Shown piece after piece: positions 36,845-47,004 of a DNA stretch of 64,000 bases (positions are counted from its first letter, which is position 1; each line of letters begins with the position of its first letter). This DNA is from Paraglaciecola sp. MB-3u-78 (GTDB lineage Bacteria; Pseudomonadota; Gammaproteobacteria; Enterobacterales; Alteromonadaceae): assembly GCF_002835935.1 (NCBI RefSeq), contig NZ_PJCF01000004.1, positions 806,001-870,000 of the forward strand. The letters run 5' to 3'. Below the pieces are notes generated by a model. It worked only from the letters and a program-made list of their open reading frames with translations. It made no database searches and was not told the DNA's origin. Both the position numbers and the translations under genes were made by a program.

Positions 36845-39451
36845 TTAAAAGTTATAGTTTGCACTTATGTAGTACAGACCACCATTAAAGCCCATTGGTG
36901 AAGTCTCGTAATAGACACCGCCCCAATTGTTATTAGGAATACCTTGATCTGCAGGAATATTAATTCTTTCTGCTTCTTGATCAAACACATTCTGAGCACC
37001 AACACTCACTGTAATAGCATCACTGAACATATAACTTACCTCAATATCAACAGTTACAGCAGCATCGGCGGTAATAGCAGTAGCATCATAGTCAACATGT
37101 ACACCTTGATATTCGCCGTAGTAGTTTGCCCGCGTAAACATCGAGACATCATCCCATGATTGAGCCCAAGTAAACGTAGCTCGATGATTAGGTAAGTCTT
37201 CTTCTAGGCGTTTAACCTTAAAGGCACCGGTGATTTCAGAAAATTTAGTAACTTCTGTATCGTTCCAGTTGTAAGCAAGGCTAAAAGTAGAGCTACCATC
37301 AAACAAGTCTGCAGAATAGTTTGCCACCACATCAATACCTTGTGTAGTAGTGTCAAAGTCATTAGTAAAGAAACTAACTTGTTGGAAACTGTCTATATTC
37401 GGCTCGATGGCTCTAAGAGCATCCTTATCTTCTGCTGTTAAGTTGATTTTATCAGACTGACTAAGACGATCTGATACTTCAATATGGTAGTAATCCACCG
37501 TCATAAAGAAATCGCCGTCTTGATAGACGCCACCTAATGTATAACTATCTGATTCTTCGGGCTGTAACTCAGTACCACCTAATTGAACTGCAATAGGGTT
37601 AGTTGGCGCTAAAAGCGCTGAATCCACTAACACACCCCCATCCAAGTTGGTTTGCACGTTACTCACATTGGCTTGACCAACAGTAGGAGCGCGGAATCCA
37701 GAACTGATTGAACTACGCAATGACAACTCATCAGTCAGATGGAACTGAGCAGATATTTTATAATTGGTGGTAGAACCAAAGGTATCATAATCTTCAAAAC
37801 GTAACGCACCACCTAATAATAAATCTTCAGTCACTTGGGCTTCCAAATCGACATAAGCGGCGTAGTTTCTTCGGGTTGAAACACCGGCATCATCTGGCTT
37901 GAAGCCAGGAAAACCGTTTGAGCCAATACCAAAGCCTTGTGAAGTCAATGGTCCAGCAGTAAATGAGGCTACATCACCTGCTACTACTTCATATGATTCC
38001 TCATGCCATTCTAAACCACCAGCAACATTTACGTCTTCATATAAACCAGCATCAACTAATTTAACTAAATCGAAGTTAAAGTTTTTCTCAAGCTGGATAT
38101 ATTTACCAGGGCGAAAATCGCGCGGCGTAGTCGGCCCCAAAGAAGCGTTAAGGGTATTGTAAATAACATACTGAGACTCACTACGTCCCACAGAGCCACT
38201 TAAGTCATATAAAACACCATCGGCAAAACCGTCTCTGAATTCGCCTTTTGTGCCTATTGTTAAAGATGTATCGGTAATATTACCGCCAAAGTTAGGAGTA
38301 AAACCTTCAGGGATCAGTTCATTAAACGCAAAACAATTCGCATCATTTTGTACGCCATCGATATAGTTTTGTTGAGATGTCACATTCGCAGAGGTGATAG
38401 GGATAACTGGGCAATCAATGCCATCGCCTTGCCCAAGGCCAGTATTAACTTGGCCAACTGGACCAGGTGTTAAATCGCCCACAAGCAAAGTAGAACCACC
38501 ATCTAAGGAATATACTGTGCCACGTGTATGAGGGTTTCTGTAGTAAAACCCGCCACGCACATCTCGCTCAGAATAGTTACCAAACATATAAAATTCTTTA
38601 CCGTCACCTAAGTCCAGACCAACGTTACCAAAGATAGTGATATCGTCGTTGATCTCGGGAGAGCCCCAAATTTGCGCGGGATTAGCCACATCCAAACCTG
38701 CAGCACCAAAGGCTGCAGCATCGGGACGTTGTACACTTCTACTAGTAGCGTCGGCATTTTTATATTGAAAACTGACGTTAGCAAATCCGTCATCTGTAAA
38801 TGGCATACCTAAATTACCAGAAACTTCAGTGGAGGCGCCGTCACCTTCATAATACTCACCACGACGAACCGATAAAGTACCGCCGTCGGAATCATCTTTC
38901 AGAACAAAGTTCATTACGCCAGCAATAGCATCTGAACCATACTGCGCAGCAGCACCGTCACGTAACACTTCAACCTGTTTTATGGCAATGCTTGGGATAA
39001 CAGATATATCAGGACCTTGTGCTCCATCATTAATACCGCCACCTAGAAACGCGATAACAGATGAACGATGGCGCCTTTTACCATTCAACAGAATTAAAGT
39101 ACTGTCGGCGGGCAAACCACGTAAGTTTGCTGGGCGAACGAGTGAAGCCGCATCACTAATGGGGTTCGTATGCACATTTAAAGAAGGCACTGTTCCTTTT
39201 AAAATTTCTAACATGTCAGTATTGCCTGACTTTGATAACTCGTCAGCACCTATGATGTCTATAGGTACAGGTGAGTCAGCAATAGAACGAGGAGCCGCTC
39301 GTGAGCCAACGACGGCAATTTTTTCGTAACTATTATCATCATCATTTACTTCTTGAGCAAATACAGGTGATACAGATACAACACTAGCTGCTGCAGACGC
39401 CGCTATGATATAACGAATGCTTTTACTAAGTTTTGTTTTTGATGTTCTCAT
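36845..39451 (-). CDS. TonB-dependent receptor (second of three paralogues)
   Basis: The 868-residue protein has a signal peptide (about 1-33, ending VSPVFAQ), a plug (IAVVGSRAAPRSIADSPVPI, LLNGKRRHRSSVIAFLGGG, AAQYGSDAIAGVMNFVLKD) and a barrel that ends in aromatic Phe. No STN domain is present. The first residues (MRTSKTKLSKSIRYIIAASAA) are close to those of the third receptor. Substrate is unknown; iron complexes or oligosaccharides are possible. Its leader is highly similar to that of the third receptor and includes a conserved hairpin. Confidence 0.93.
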   Translation of the reverse strand: MRTSKTKLSKSIRYIIAASAAASVVSVSPVFAQEVNDDDNSYEKIAVVGSRAAPRSIADSPVPIDIIGADELSKSGNTDMLEILKGTVPSLNVHTNPISDAASLVRPANLRGLPADSTLILLNGKRRHRSSVIAFLGGGINDGAQGPDISVIPSIAIKQVEVLRDGAAAQYGSDAIAGVMNFVLKDDSDGGTLSVRRGEYYEGDGASTEVSGNLGMPFTDDGFANVSFQYKNADATSRSVQRPDAAAFGAAGLDVANPAQIWGSPEINDDITIFGNVGLDLGDGKEFYMFGNYSERDVRGGFYYRNPHTRGTVYSLDGGSTLLVGDLTPGPVGQVNTGLGQGDGIDCPVIPITSANVTSQQNYIDGVQNDANCFAFNELIPEGFTPNFGGNITDTSLTIGTKGEFRDGFADGVLYDLSGSVGRSESQYVIYNTLNASLGPTTPRDFRPGKYIQLEKNFNFDLVKLVDAGLYEDVNVAGGLEWHEESYEVVAGDVASFTAGPLTSQGFGIGSNGFPGFKPDDAGVSTRRNYAAYVDLEAQVTEDLLLGGALRFEDYDTFGSTTNYKISAQFHLTDELSLRSSISSGFRAPTVGQANVSNVQTNLDGGVLVDSALLAPTNPIAVQLGGTELQPEESDSYTLGGVYQDGDFFMTVDYYHIEVSDRLSQSDKINLTAEDKDALRAIEPNIDSFQQVSFFTNDFDTTTQGIDVVANYSADLFDGSSTFSLAYNWNDTEVTKFSEITGAFKVKRLEEDLPNHRATFTWAQSWDDVSMFTRANYYGEYQGVHVDYDATAITADAAVTVDIEVSYMFSDAITVSVGAQNVFDQEAERINIPADQGIPNNNWGGVYYETSPMGFNGGLYYISANYNF

Positions 39452-39846
39452 AATTTTTTTCCAGCTTAATATTTTTATAATGCTTAATGGTTAAGGTAAT
39501 AAAGTACAAACCTTGAAAAGTCCATTAAGTGCTTGATGTCCATTAAATGTTTGTGTGTCCATTTGACGCCCACAAAAAACGAGCGCAAACAACTTATAAA
39601 CCTGAAATGCGTTAAAAACAAACAAAACACAGAAAATAAAAAATATACTTTATTTGATAGAGGATTTTAGTTTTTGCTTTGTCTATAGAGGCTAGGAGAC
39701 ATTTTGTTGAAGGCTGTAAGCTTTGAAATGTCTCACATTGAAGTGTTAGTTATTAAATGTTGAATGCCATAAATGGTTATAATGTTTTCTAAAATAAAAA
39801 ACCACTCGTTTTTATGCGAGTGGTTTTTAAATATTAACTAAATGAT
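39452..39846 (-). promoter_or_regulatory. Leader of the second TonB receptor (conserved) and terminator of the third
   Basis: About 230 bp next to the receptor start match the region before the third receptor (42553-42790) in several blocks, including a near-identical 34-bp stretch close to the start codon. A stem CTTAATGG/CCATTAAG (39483-39490 with 39522-39529) is present in both. The distal part (39797-39828) is a terminator of the third receptor gene. No gene is seen in the stretch. Confidence 0.7.
39797..39828 (-). terminator. Terminator of the third TonB receptor gene
   Basis: A 12-bp stem AAAAACCACTCG/CGAGTGGTTTTT with an 8-nt loop lies 18 bp beyond the stop codon; the A-rich arm gives the T run on the minus strand. 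It could also stop plus-strand transcripts. Confidence 0.85.
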
Positions 39847-42552
39847 TTAATAAGTGAATCTAGCTTGTACGTACCAAGTCCCACCATTAAAACCAAATGG
39901 ACTTGATTCTGAATACAATTGACCAGAACCTAATGCACCAGGGTTTTCTTGAGGGTAGGTATCAAGAAGGTTATCAACACCAGCAACAAACTCGAGTTGG
40001 TCGCTGAATTGATAAGCAACTTGTACATCAATTAATACTTCTGCACCAATTCCGTTTACACCATTTCCAGTATCATCCCATCCTCCGAAATAACTTGCAC
40101 GTAACAGTGTTCTGTAATCACCTTGGGTGTGATTCCACGACACATTACCTCGAATATTAGGTAGTAAATCTTCAAGTGCTGCAACTCGACCTGTACCAAT
40201 AGGATTTACCGTGCCGAGGCTGTCTACTTCAGTTTTATTATAATTAGCAGCAATTGTGATACCAGAGTCACCGCCCATAAATTCGAAGTTGATGTTACCA
40301 ACCACATCTATACCCGTAGTAGTGGTATCAAAGCTGTTAGAGAAAAACCTAAATTCAGCTAAGTCATCTAGCCCAATAAAGTCATTGCGATCGATAACAC
40401 CTTGCGCATCCAAACCTGTTAGAGCTGCGGATACTGAGGTGTAATTAGCTCCGGTAGTGTCAGTAAAATTAAGAGCATCAAGAAAGTCTACATTAGCACC
40501 AAGGGCAACACGATTTGTTAACTCAATATTGTAGTAATCAATTGTCCAAGAAGTGTCTCCGACATTAAAGCCAACACCGATTGAGAAGTTTTTAGCATCC
40601 TCTGGACCCAATTCAGGTCGACCATTTCCTTGACTTTGTATGAAGTTAGCACCCAATTGTCCTGCTGCCGAAGACAGCGGCAAAGTACCTTGGTCAACTA
40701 GTACACCTGCAACGTTTTGCGTCGTAACGTTGGTAATATTGGCTTGACCCGCCGTTGGAGCATGGAATCCAGTCGAAATGGCGCCTCGAATTCGAATGTC
40801 ATCAGTTACATGATAAATACCTGCCACTTTAAAATCGGTGGTATTTCCAAATTCACTAAAATCTTCAGCTCTAACAGCGGCTTGAAGTGTCAATTTTTCT
40901 GTAATATCGGCCTCAACATCAACATAAAATGCGGTACTGTCTTGTGATGAAGTAAATGACGCAGGGAAACCACCAAAACCATTCGAGCTTGATGAGAAAC
41001 CTTGACTAGCAAGAACACCTAGTTCGAAAGAAGCAGCGTCACCGGCAAAAAGGTCAAACTCTTCTTCTCGATACTCTGCCCCAAATGCAATGCTTAGGTC
41101 AGAATCAAAACCCACATCTAAATCATAGACTAAGTCTAAATTAAACTGAGTTTCTGTTTGTTCCTGGCCACCTGGTACAAAATCTCTAGGTGTGTCGGGA
41201 CCCATAGAAGCATTAATAGTATTGCGGATATAGAAATCTGTTCTGTTCGAGCCTTGCTGTGCACTCAAATCATAACGTAGGCCTGAACCTACATTGACTT
41301 CACCACGAACACCAACAGCAATTGATTGATCTTCATTAGTGCCACCAAATCTAGGCACAAAACCACCTGGAATAGTTTCAATAAATGAGAAGCAATTATC
41401 GTCTGCAGTCACCTGTGCAAGAAAAGTTGGATCGGGCGTCACATTGCCTGCACCTCCGATAGGTATACCTGCGATACATGAACCACCCATGCCTAAACCA
41501 TCAAGATCGCCTACTAATACAGAGTGAACACCCTCATCAGCTCTAAGACCAGTCAAAGGATCGACTGTTGGACCCGCGTAAACACCGCCGCGTTGTGAGC
41601 CTTCTGTAAGAGGGTTACGGTAGAAAAAACCACCGGTTACAGCTCTTTCTCCATAGTTACCAAATAGATAGACTTCTGCTTGTTCATTGATTTCAAATGC
41701 CGAATTGATAAACAGCTTAACGTCGTCTTCTACATCAGGCTGCCCCCAATACTGTGAGTATTCGCTTGTATAGCTATTTATTGTCTGAAAATCAGCGGCT
41801 GGCAAATAACCTGCATCAATCATACCTTGACTGTCACCTCTAACGACCGACCTTAGTGTACCTTCAACGTCTCGAATTTCAGCGGTCAAATTTACAAAAC
41901 CAGAATCACCAAGGGGTAAACCTGCGTTAGCTGCTATTGTATAGTTATTACCGTCACCCTCATAAGTAGATCCATAACGAGTTACAACTTCAAAACCTTC
42001 TGAGTCGTCTTTAAGGATAAAGTTGAGTACACCCGCGATAGCATCTGAACCATATTGTGAAGATGCACCATCTCGTAATACTTCAACCTGTTTTAATGCC
42101 ATTGATGGAATGGCAGAAATATCAACCCCTTGAGCTCCATCAGAAATACCACCACCAAGGAATGAAATAATTGAACCTCTGTGACGGCGTTTACCATTCA
42201 CTAACACCAAAACGTGATCTGGAGATAGTCCGCGAAGGTTTGCTGGTCTTACAATAGTGGCAGCATCGCTGATTGGCTGGCTATTGATGTTGAATGAAGG
42301 CACGGCGGTACGAAGTAGATCCTGTACATCCGCTGAAGAGTTCTGTCGAAAGTCTTCACCACTTATTATATCTACAGGGACGGGTGAATCCCCGGCTGAA
42401 CGGTCCGTCATCCTAGTCCCTGTAACAATTATACTTTCTGTATTGTCAGCTTCTTGTGCAAATACCGGTGTTACCGATACTAGGCCAACTGCAGCAGATG
42501 CAGCTAAGACATAACGAATGTTGTTCGCAAGTTTACTTATTGAAGTTTTCAT
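39847..42552 (-). CDS. TonB-dependent receptor (third of three paralogues)
   Basis: The 901-residue protein has a signal peptide (about 1-32, ending VTPVFAQ), a plug (IIVTGTRMTDRSAGDSPVPVDIISG, LVNGKRRHRGSIISFLGGG, SSQYGSDAIAGVLNFILKD) and a barrel with terminal aromatic Tyr. No STN domain. It is closest to the second receptor at the N terminus and plug. Both genes share their leader, suggesting a tandem duplication with the regulatory region kept. Substrate unknown. Confidence 0.93.
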   Translation of the reverse strand: MKTSISKLANNIRYVLAASAAVGLVSVTPVFAQEADNTESIIVTGTRMTDRSAGDSPVPVDIISGEDFRQNSSADVQDLLRTAVPSFNINSQPISDAATIVRPANLRGLSPDHVLVLVNGKRRHRGSIISFLGGGISDGAQGVDISAIPSMALKQVEVLRDGASSQYGSDAIAGVLNFILKDDSEGFEVVTRYGSTYEGDGNNYTIAANAGLPLGDSGFVNLTAEIRDVEGTLRSVVRGDSQGMIDAGYLPAADFQTINSYTSEYSQYWGQPDVEDDVKLFINSAFEINEQAEVYLFGNYGERAVTGGFFYRNPLTEGSQRGGVYAGPTVDPLTGLRADEGVHSVLVGDLDGLGMGGSCIAGIPIGGAGNVTPDPTFLAQVTADDNCFSFIETIPGGFVPRFGGTNEDQSIAVGVRGEVNVGSGLRYDLSAQQGSNRTDFYIRNTINASMGPDTPRDFVPGGQEQTETQFNLDLVYDLDVGFDSDLSIAFGAEYREEEFDLFAGDAASFELGVLASQGFSSSSNGFGGFPASFTSSQDSTAFYVDVEADITEKLTLQAAVRAEDFSEFGNTTDFKVAGIYHVTDDIRIRGAISTGFHAPTAGQANITNVTTQNVAGVLVDQGTLPLSSAAGQLGANFIQSQGNGRPELGPEDAKNFSIGVGFNVGDTSWTIDYYNIELTNRVALGANVDFLDALNFTDTTGANYTSVSAALTGLDAQGVIDRNDFIGLDDLAEFRFFSNSFDTTTTGIDVVGNINFEFMGGDSGITIAANYNKTEVDSLGTVNPIGTGRVAALEDLLPNIRGNVSWNHTQGDYRTLLRASYFGGWDDTGNGVNGIGAEVLIDVQVAYQFSDQLEFVAGVDNLLDTYPQENPGALGSGQLYSESSPFGFNGGTWYVQARFTY

Positions 42553-42886
42553 AGTTATTTTCCAGCTTAATATTTTTTATAATGCTTAATGGCCAAAGTG
42601 TAATGCACAAACCTTGAGGAGCCCATTAAGTGTTTTGTGTGTCCTGTTCACGCTCACAATGCAAAGCGCTGCTAATTTATATACTTGTAACTCATTAAAA
42701 ACAAACAAATCACAGAAAATAAAAAAATATTTTTTTGATCCGAGCTTAGTTTTTACATTGTTTTTAGGGGATAAGGGACGTTTTTTTACTGAGGACTTGC
42801 GCTTTAGCTTTTTTTCGAAGGGTCTTGAGGTCAGTGTTTTACTTGTCAGGAAAGGCGATCTCACCCTCCCCGACACTTGTACTTAT
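42553..42886 (-). promoter_or_regulatory. Leader of the third TonB receptor (conserved with the second)
   Basis: The 334-bp gap to sohB contains the conserved leader (about 42553-42790) with the stem CTTAATGG/CCATTAAG (42585-42592 with 42623-42630). Short frames here on both strands are unlikely to be genes: they overlap the conserved leader and have no recognisable content. No sohB terminator is clear. Confidence 0.65.
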
Positions 42887-43924
42887 TTAGCGAAAACTGG
42901 TTTCACTTTTACTCCATAGTTTCATCAATAAAGACTCAACAGAAAGACTAGCGGCTAGGCCTAGTCTTTCTGGTAAACTTTTTTTCATACTATATTTAAC
43001 AGTGTAAATTTTCTTATTTTCATTGGCTGCCAATATGTAATCGTCAGATGTTTGAATATCATCAACTAAACCCAACTCCTTGGCTTTAATACCGTACCAA
43101 TATTCACCAGTGGCTACTTTAGCAATATCTAACGCTGGTCTTTGTGTTTGCACAAAGTCCTTGAACATGTGATGCACATCTTCAAGTTCAGCTTTGAATT
43201 TCTCTCGACCTTGATCGTTATTTTCACCAAACATGGTTAAAGTGCGTTTGAATTCACCTGCTGTGTGTTGTTCAAAGTCTATATTACTTTTCTTCAACAA
43301 CTTATTGAAGTTGGGCAACTGGGCTATCACACCAATAGAGCCAATAATGGCAAACTTTGCTGCCAACACATGATCCGCGACACAAGCCATCATATAACCA
43401 CCACTGGCGGCGACTTTATCTACCGAAATAGTCAGTTTGATATTTTTGTCTTTGATTCGTTGTAGCTGAGACGCTGCTAAACCGTAGCCATGCACTACCC
43501 CGCCTCCACTTTCAAGTCTCACTAACACTTCGTCTTCTGGCTTAGTTACACATAAAATAGCCGTGACTTCTTCCCGCAGATAATCCACCTCATGGGCGTC
43601 CATCGAACCAGAAAAATCCACAACAAAAAGTTGGCCCTTGCTAGGCTCATCAACATCTTTGTTTTTTTGCTCTTTTTTCTTGGCTTTCAGGGTCTTCTTT
43701 TGTTCTTTGTGAAATTGCTTAAGTTCGTCCTTGCTTAATAATTCTCCCCTTGCAAAGTCAGTGATCGACTCTAACTTGTCTGATAAAGAGCTAATTTCAA
43801 GATGACCTTTACCTTGTTTTTGTTTACTAACTAAACCAATGATACCGCCAAGCGCCAAAAGAATAGCCGCTACTATTGTTATCGCTTTAGCAATAAATAA
43901 TCCGTACTCATATAAAAAATCCAA
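42887..43924 (-). CDS. sohB: Probable inner-membrane protease SohB (signal peptide peptidase family)
   Basis: SohB is an S49 peptidase anchored in the inner membrane. It has an N-terminal membrane segment (GLFIAKAITIVAAILLALGGIIGL), then the S49 core with VDFSGSMDAHEV, the catalytic Ser in VAASGGYMMACVADHV and the general-base Lys in GEFKRTLTMFGEN. The frame opens at 43987, but TTG at 43924 starts the conserved N terminus DFLYEYGLF and has a TAAGGAG site upstream; this start gives 345 residues, the family's usual length. A 12-bp hairpin lies within the 3' coding end. The gene follows the first lipase gene on the same strand. Confidence 0.92.
   Translation of the reverse strand: MDFLYEYGLFIAKAITIVAAILLALGGIIGLVSKQKQGKGHLEISSLSDKLESITDFARGELLSKDELKQFHKEQKKTLKAKKKEQKNKDVDEPSKGQLFVVDFSGSMDAHEVDYLREEVTAILCVTKPEDEVLVRLESGGGVVHGYGLAASQLQRIKDKNIKLTISVDKVAASGGYMMACVADHVLAAKFAIIGSIGVIAQLPNFNKLLKKSNIDFEQHTAGEFKRTLTMFGENNDQGREKFKAELEDVHHMFKDFVQTQRPALDIAKVATGEYWYGIKAKELGLVDDIQTSDDYILAANENKKIYTVKYSMKKSLPERLGLAASLSVESLLMKLWSKSETSFR
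42940..42972 (-). other. Hairpin inside the 3' end of sohB
   Basis: Perfect 12-bp arms CAGAAAGACTAG/CTAGTCTTTCTG with a 9-nt loop lie in the coding sequence about 55 bp before the stop. Perfect arms in coding sequence are unusual; it could affect mRNA decay. Confidence 0.5.
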
Positions 43925-43971
43925 CCGGGTGTACTCCTTAAAAGTATTTTCACATATATGGGGATAAACGA

Positions 43972-44003
43972 ACAAAAAAAAAGCCAAGTGATTAACTTGG
44001 CTT
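43972..44003 (-). terminator. Terminator of the first VolA-like lipase gene
   Basis: A 9-bp stem AAGCCAAGT/ACTTGGCTT with a 5-nt loop is followed by a run of nine T on the minus strand. It lies 25 bp after the lipase stop and upstream of sohB. Confidence 0.9.
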
Positions 44004-44028
44004 TAATATATTCAATTCATTACATCTG

Positions 44029-46677
44029 TTATTGCTCAACCACTATCGTGTCTGGCGCTATAACAATACTTTGTCCATCACTAGCAAAAAATGAAACGGC
44101 TTGAGCGTGCATTTCTTCAGTCACATCAGCGCTAGCCGCTGGACTAAATAAAGAAAAGTGATCTCCAGTATTAAAATAAACGACACCACTGCCATTTGAC
44201 GTTTGTGATACTTTTGATAACCCCATTAAATCAACAAGAGGTTGGCCTCCAGCTAATGGAAGTGACGTCACTACTGGGTTAACTTGATCTGGTAGTCCAA
44301 CGGATCCATCATCGTTCACACCGCCTCCAACCAATAGCTGTACCAATAAACCAGTGGTCTCACTTAAACTCTGTGCATAGTTTACCGGGTCAGCTGAATC
44401 GAGGGCGGTTTGAGCAGCAAATCCAAATGCAGAGAATGTTGCATTAATAGCGGCTAATTGCTCTGCACTTATTGCCTGTTCAAAAGCAATAAAGGCTGGG
44501 CGTATTGCGTCTTCTAAAGACAGGCCATTAGCCGTTGCAAATGTCGCTAAAAAGGCAGCAAATTCCTCAGATGATGCTGCTAACAAAGAACCTCTTACTA
44601 AAGGTCCAAAATCTGCTGATTCTAAAATAAACGACGGTACTCCCCCCGCTGGCACATTTAACGCTGCATTTGAAAAGGCATACATACCATCAAAAGCGGC
44701 TAATTCATCACCTAAGGTTTGGTTGGCAATGGCTAAAGCTCCAATGCCAGTAATAGAACCCAAACTATGGGATATAAAATGAACCTTAGATAAATCCAAG
44801 TCAACTAATCCTGTGGTGTCAATTATTGCATTTAAGGACAATCTGAAAGCTAAAATGTCAGCTATGCTTTGGCGTGAATTGTCTCTGCCTGTTAACAAAC
44901 TAGAAAAGTTTAAGTAATCAGTTAGAGAAGGGCTAGAAGCATTAACTACGGTGCCATCATCTAATATAAAACCACGTTCTCCATGCAAAGGATGGTCTAT
45001 GGAAGCAGTAGCAAAACCGCCTAGAGACAATGCAGCCGATAATGCTAATACATTTTCTTTGCCACCGGTAATACCATGCATAAACACCACTACTGGCCAA
45101 CCACTTTCTGGCTTAGTTATAGCAGGGATAGCCCCGCCAGTTACAGCCGATAAAGTGGCAATAACAGATTCATCTGGCACGGTAAATTGAACAGCAACAG
45201 ACTCAGTGCCCGCTTCATTGTATAAAGTGCTTATATCATCTATCTGTCGTCCCTTCGCCAGCGGAATTGGATTTACTTTGGTTAAATTTCTAGGATCATC
45301 CATACCTAAACTAGTCAGGTCTAAGTCATATAGCTGACGTTGTGAAACCAACTGACAATAATCATTATTTGCTCCCACTTGTCCAGCTACAAGCAAGTTA
45401 GTGACGTTTTCTTCACCCAAAGCCTGCAACGTTGCACCACTTGTACAGGCGGCCTTCCACCAATCAGTTAACGGGGCAGTTGTACTTAAATAGTAAGGTA
45501 AATCCACATCGCCAGAAACGATACTGGTCACACAATATGGACCAGCAATCGCAAAAGTTTCAGAAGCTGTCTCAAACAAGGGGGAACCACTACCCGCGGT
45601 TATCGCCGCCATCAAACCTGAGCATGTATTTAAACCAACAGCAGTTAAAGCCGCCAAGTCAGTTGCAGGTAACAAAATGGGTGCCAATGCTTCAAATGCA
45701 TTAGCTGCAGAATCAGGCAATACTGTGTTGATATTTGGCAAATATTGAGAGGCAAAGGTTTTAGCCATTTGGTCTGCCGTAGCAAGCTCAGCGCCTCTCG
45801 CTAATGCCTGTTCAAAAGCACCAGCGTATGTTTGAGCGTAAGAGGCAATATTTATTTTCTTAACTGTGCTAACTACGTCACCTACAGATTGCGTAGAAAA
45901 ATAAGCGGCATAGGAAATATCATTAGTTTCCAAACCTGCTGGTTGAAGCACATTCACAAGGGAGTTTACTAACCCTTGTAACTGCAACAAATCAGCTGAA
46001 CCGAGAGGATTAGTATTAATATTTTGACGGGCTAACTCCCAAGTAATTGAGCCTTTTACAATCCTACCGTCCATTGCAGTCAAATCATCAGTAACAACCA
46101 ACATATAACCCTGAGAAGACTTAAAAGGTTTAAGAGGTACTACCGATATTGCACCAGAACCCGGAGTATATGACGCCACAAAATCCACACCATATTCAAC
46201 CTCTTCACCTAAATCACATGGTACACCGGGTGCACCAATTTCGGCGGCTAAGGTTTGACAAACAGCAGAGTCTCCCTCTAACGCTTGAGTGGCCTCAAAG
46301 ATCCTGATGGAACTTGCTGATACAGAACTTGGGTCTATATCCATGCCTTCAGGCAAGGATACTCTAATAGAGAAAGGGTATTGAGTAGACCAACCATCAA
46401 GTGCACTTAAGGCGTGTTGAGGGTTACCAGAATCGAAGGTTTCCTCACCTTCAGTATTCAAAGTGAAATCAAAAAAGTTTCCATTGGGAATCATCAAAAA
46501 ATCGTTGGGGATGTTTAAATCTCCAGTTGCTGGATTGAACACCACACGCACATAGGGCTCTTCTAATACAACCTCTTCTGCCTCTTCAACTGTTGTAAGC
46601 TCTGGCGTGTTTCCACCTAGACATCCAGATAAACCAACCAGCGTTATAATGCTAAGACTTAGCAAACTTTTTTTCAT
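44029..46677 (-). CDS. VolA/Pla-1 family phospholipase, surface lipoprotein (copy 1)
   Basis: The 882-residue protein resembles VolA, the lysophospholipase of Vibrio, and Pla-1 extracellular lipases, with the bacterial virulence-factor lipase N-terminal domain (FVASYTPGSGAISVVPLKP) and a C-terminal alpha/beta-hydrolase. A lipoprotein signal has the lipobox LSGC (Cys at about 19). The nucleophile elbow is SHSLG (in VHFISHSLGSI), where many relatives have GHSLG, and a likely catalytic His is in NTGDHFSLF. The frame opens at 46776, but ATG at 46677 gives the lipoprotein signal and has GAGG upstream. It lies downstream of its paralogue (47005-49602) and before sohB. Predicted to release fatty acid from lipids at the cell surface. 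Confidence 0.9.
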   Translation of the reverse strand: MKKSLLSLSIITLVGLSGCLGGNTPELTTVEEAEEVVLEEPYVRVVFNPATGDLNIPNDFLMIPNGNFFDFTLNTEGEETFDSGNPQHALSALDGWSTQYPFSIRVSLPEGMDIDPSSVSASSIRIFEATQALEGDSAVCQTLAAEIGAPGVPCDLGEEVEYGVDFVASYTPGSGAISVVPLKPFKSSQGYMLVVTDDLTAMDGRIVKGSITWELARQNINTNPLGSADLLQLQGLVNSLVNVLQPAGLETNDISYAAYFSTQSVGDVVSTVKKINIASYAQTYAGAFEQALARGAELATADQMAKTFASQYLPNINTVLPDSAANAFEALAPILLPATDLAALTAVGLNTCSGLMAAITAGSGSPLFETASETFAIAGPYCVTSIVSGDVDLPYYLSTTAPLTDWWKAACTSGATLQALGEENVTNLLVAGQVGANNDYCQLVSQRQLYDLDLTSLGMDDPRNLTKVNPIPLAKGRQIDDISTLYNEAGTESVAVQFTVPDESVIATLSAVTGGAIPAITKPESGWPVVVFMHGITGGKENVLALSAALSLGGFATASIDHPLHGERGFILDDGTVVNASSPSLTDYLNFSSLLTGRDNSRQSIADILAFRLSLNAIIDTTGLVDLDLSKVHFISHSLGSITGIGALAIANQTLGDELAAFDGMYAFSNAALNVPAGGVPSFILESADFGPLVRGSLLAASSEEFAAFLATFATANGLSLEDAIRPAFIAFEQAISAEQLAAINATFSAFGFAAQTALDSADPVNYAQSLSETTGLLVQLLVGGGVNDDGSVGLPDQVNPVVTSLPLAGGQPLVDLMGLSKVSQTSNGSGVVYFNTGDHFSLFSPAASADVTEEMHAQAVSFFASDGQSIVIAPDTIVVEQ

Positions 46678-47004
46678 TACTATTCCTCTGTATATGAGAT
46701 TTGTGATTGTTGTTATTAAACAATCACACTTAAAATTTATTTTAAATAATTTATTATTCGTAAACATCCAAGTCATTTATGGCTTATATCTTCCGCATAA
46801 GCTTATAAATTCAAGGTTCAAACTCCCTTCGGGATAACTATGCAAAATTATCAACCAAAAGAAAACAGTTAAGAGAAAAAATCTAGCCTTTATTCTATTG
46901 ATACATTGAGGATTTAAGTGGTTTAACTAATGATATATCTGTTTTTTAGTCAAAAAAAAGCCAAGCGTTAAGCTCGGCCTTTTAATTTAATTGCATTACA
47001 TCAT
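46678..47004. other. Gap between the two lipase genes
   Basis: These 327 bp contain the terminator of the second lipase gene (46952-46978) and presumably the promoter of the first. The T-arm-like GGTTCAAACTCC near 46815-46826 lacks matching stems and is not a tRNA. I see no other feature. Confidence 0.6.
46952..46978 (-). terminator. Terminator of the second VolA-like lipase gene
   Basis: On the minus strand a 7-bp stem GCCGAGC/GCTTGGC (one G-U pair) with a 5-nt loop is followed by a run of eight T. It lies about 26 bp past the stop codon at 47005. Confidence 0.85.

Noticed and set aside
42586-42876. Minus-strand 96-residue frame and overlapping plus-strand 101-residue frame near the third receptor leader
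   Set aside because: Both overlap the conserved leader, have no family content and no sensible ribosome site.
46811-46830. tRNA-like T-arm sequence GGTTCAAACTCC
   Set aside because: No matching acceptor, D or anticodon stems are present around it.
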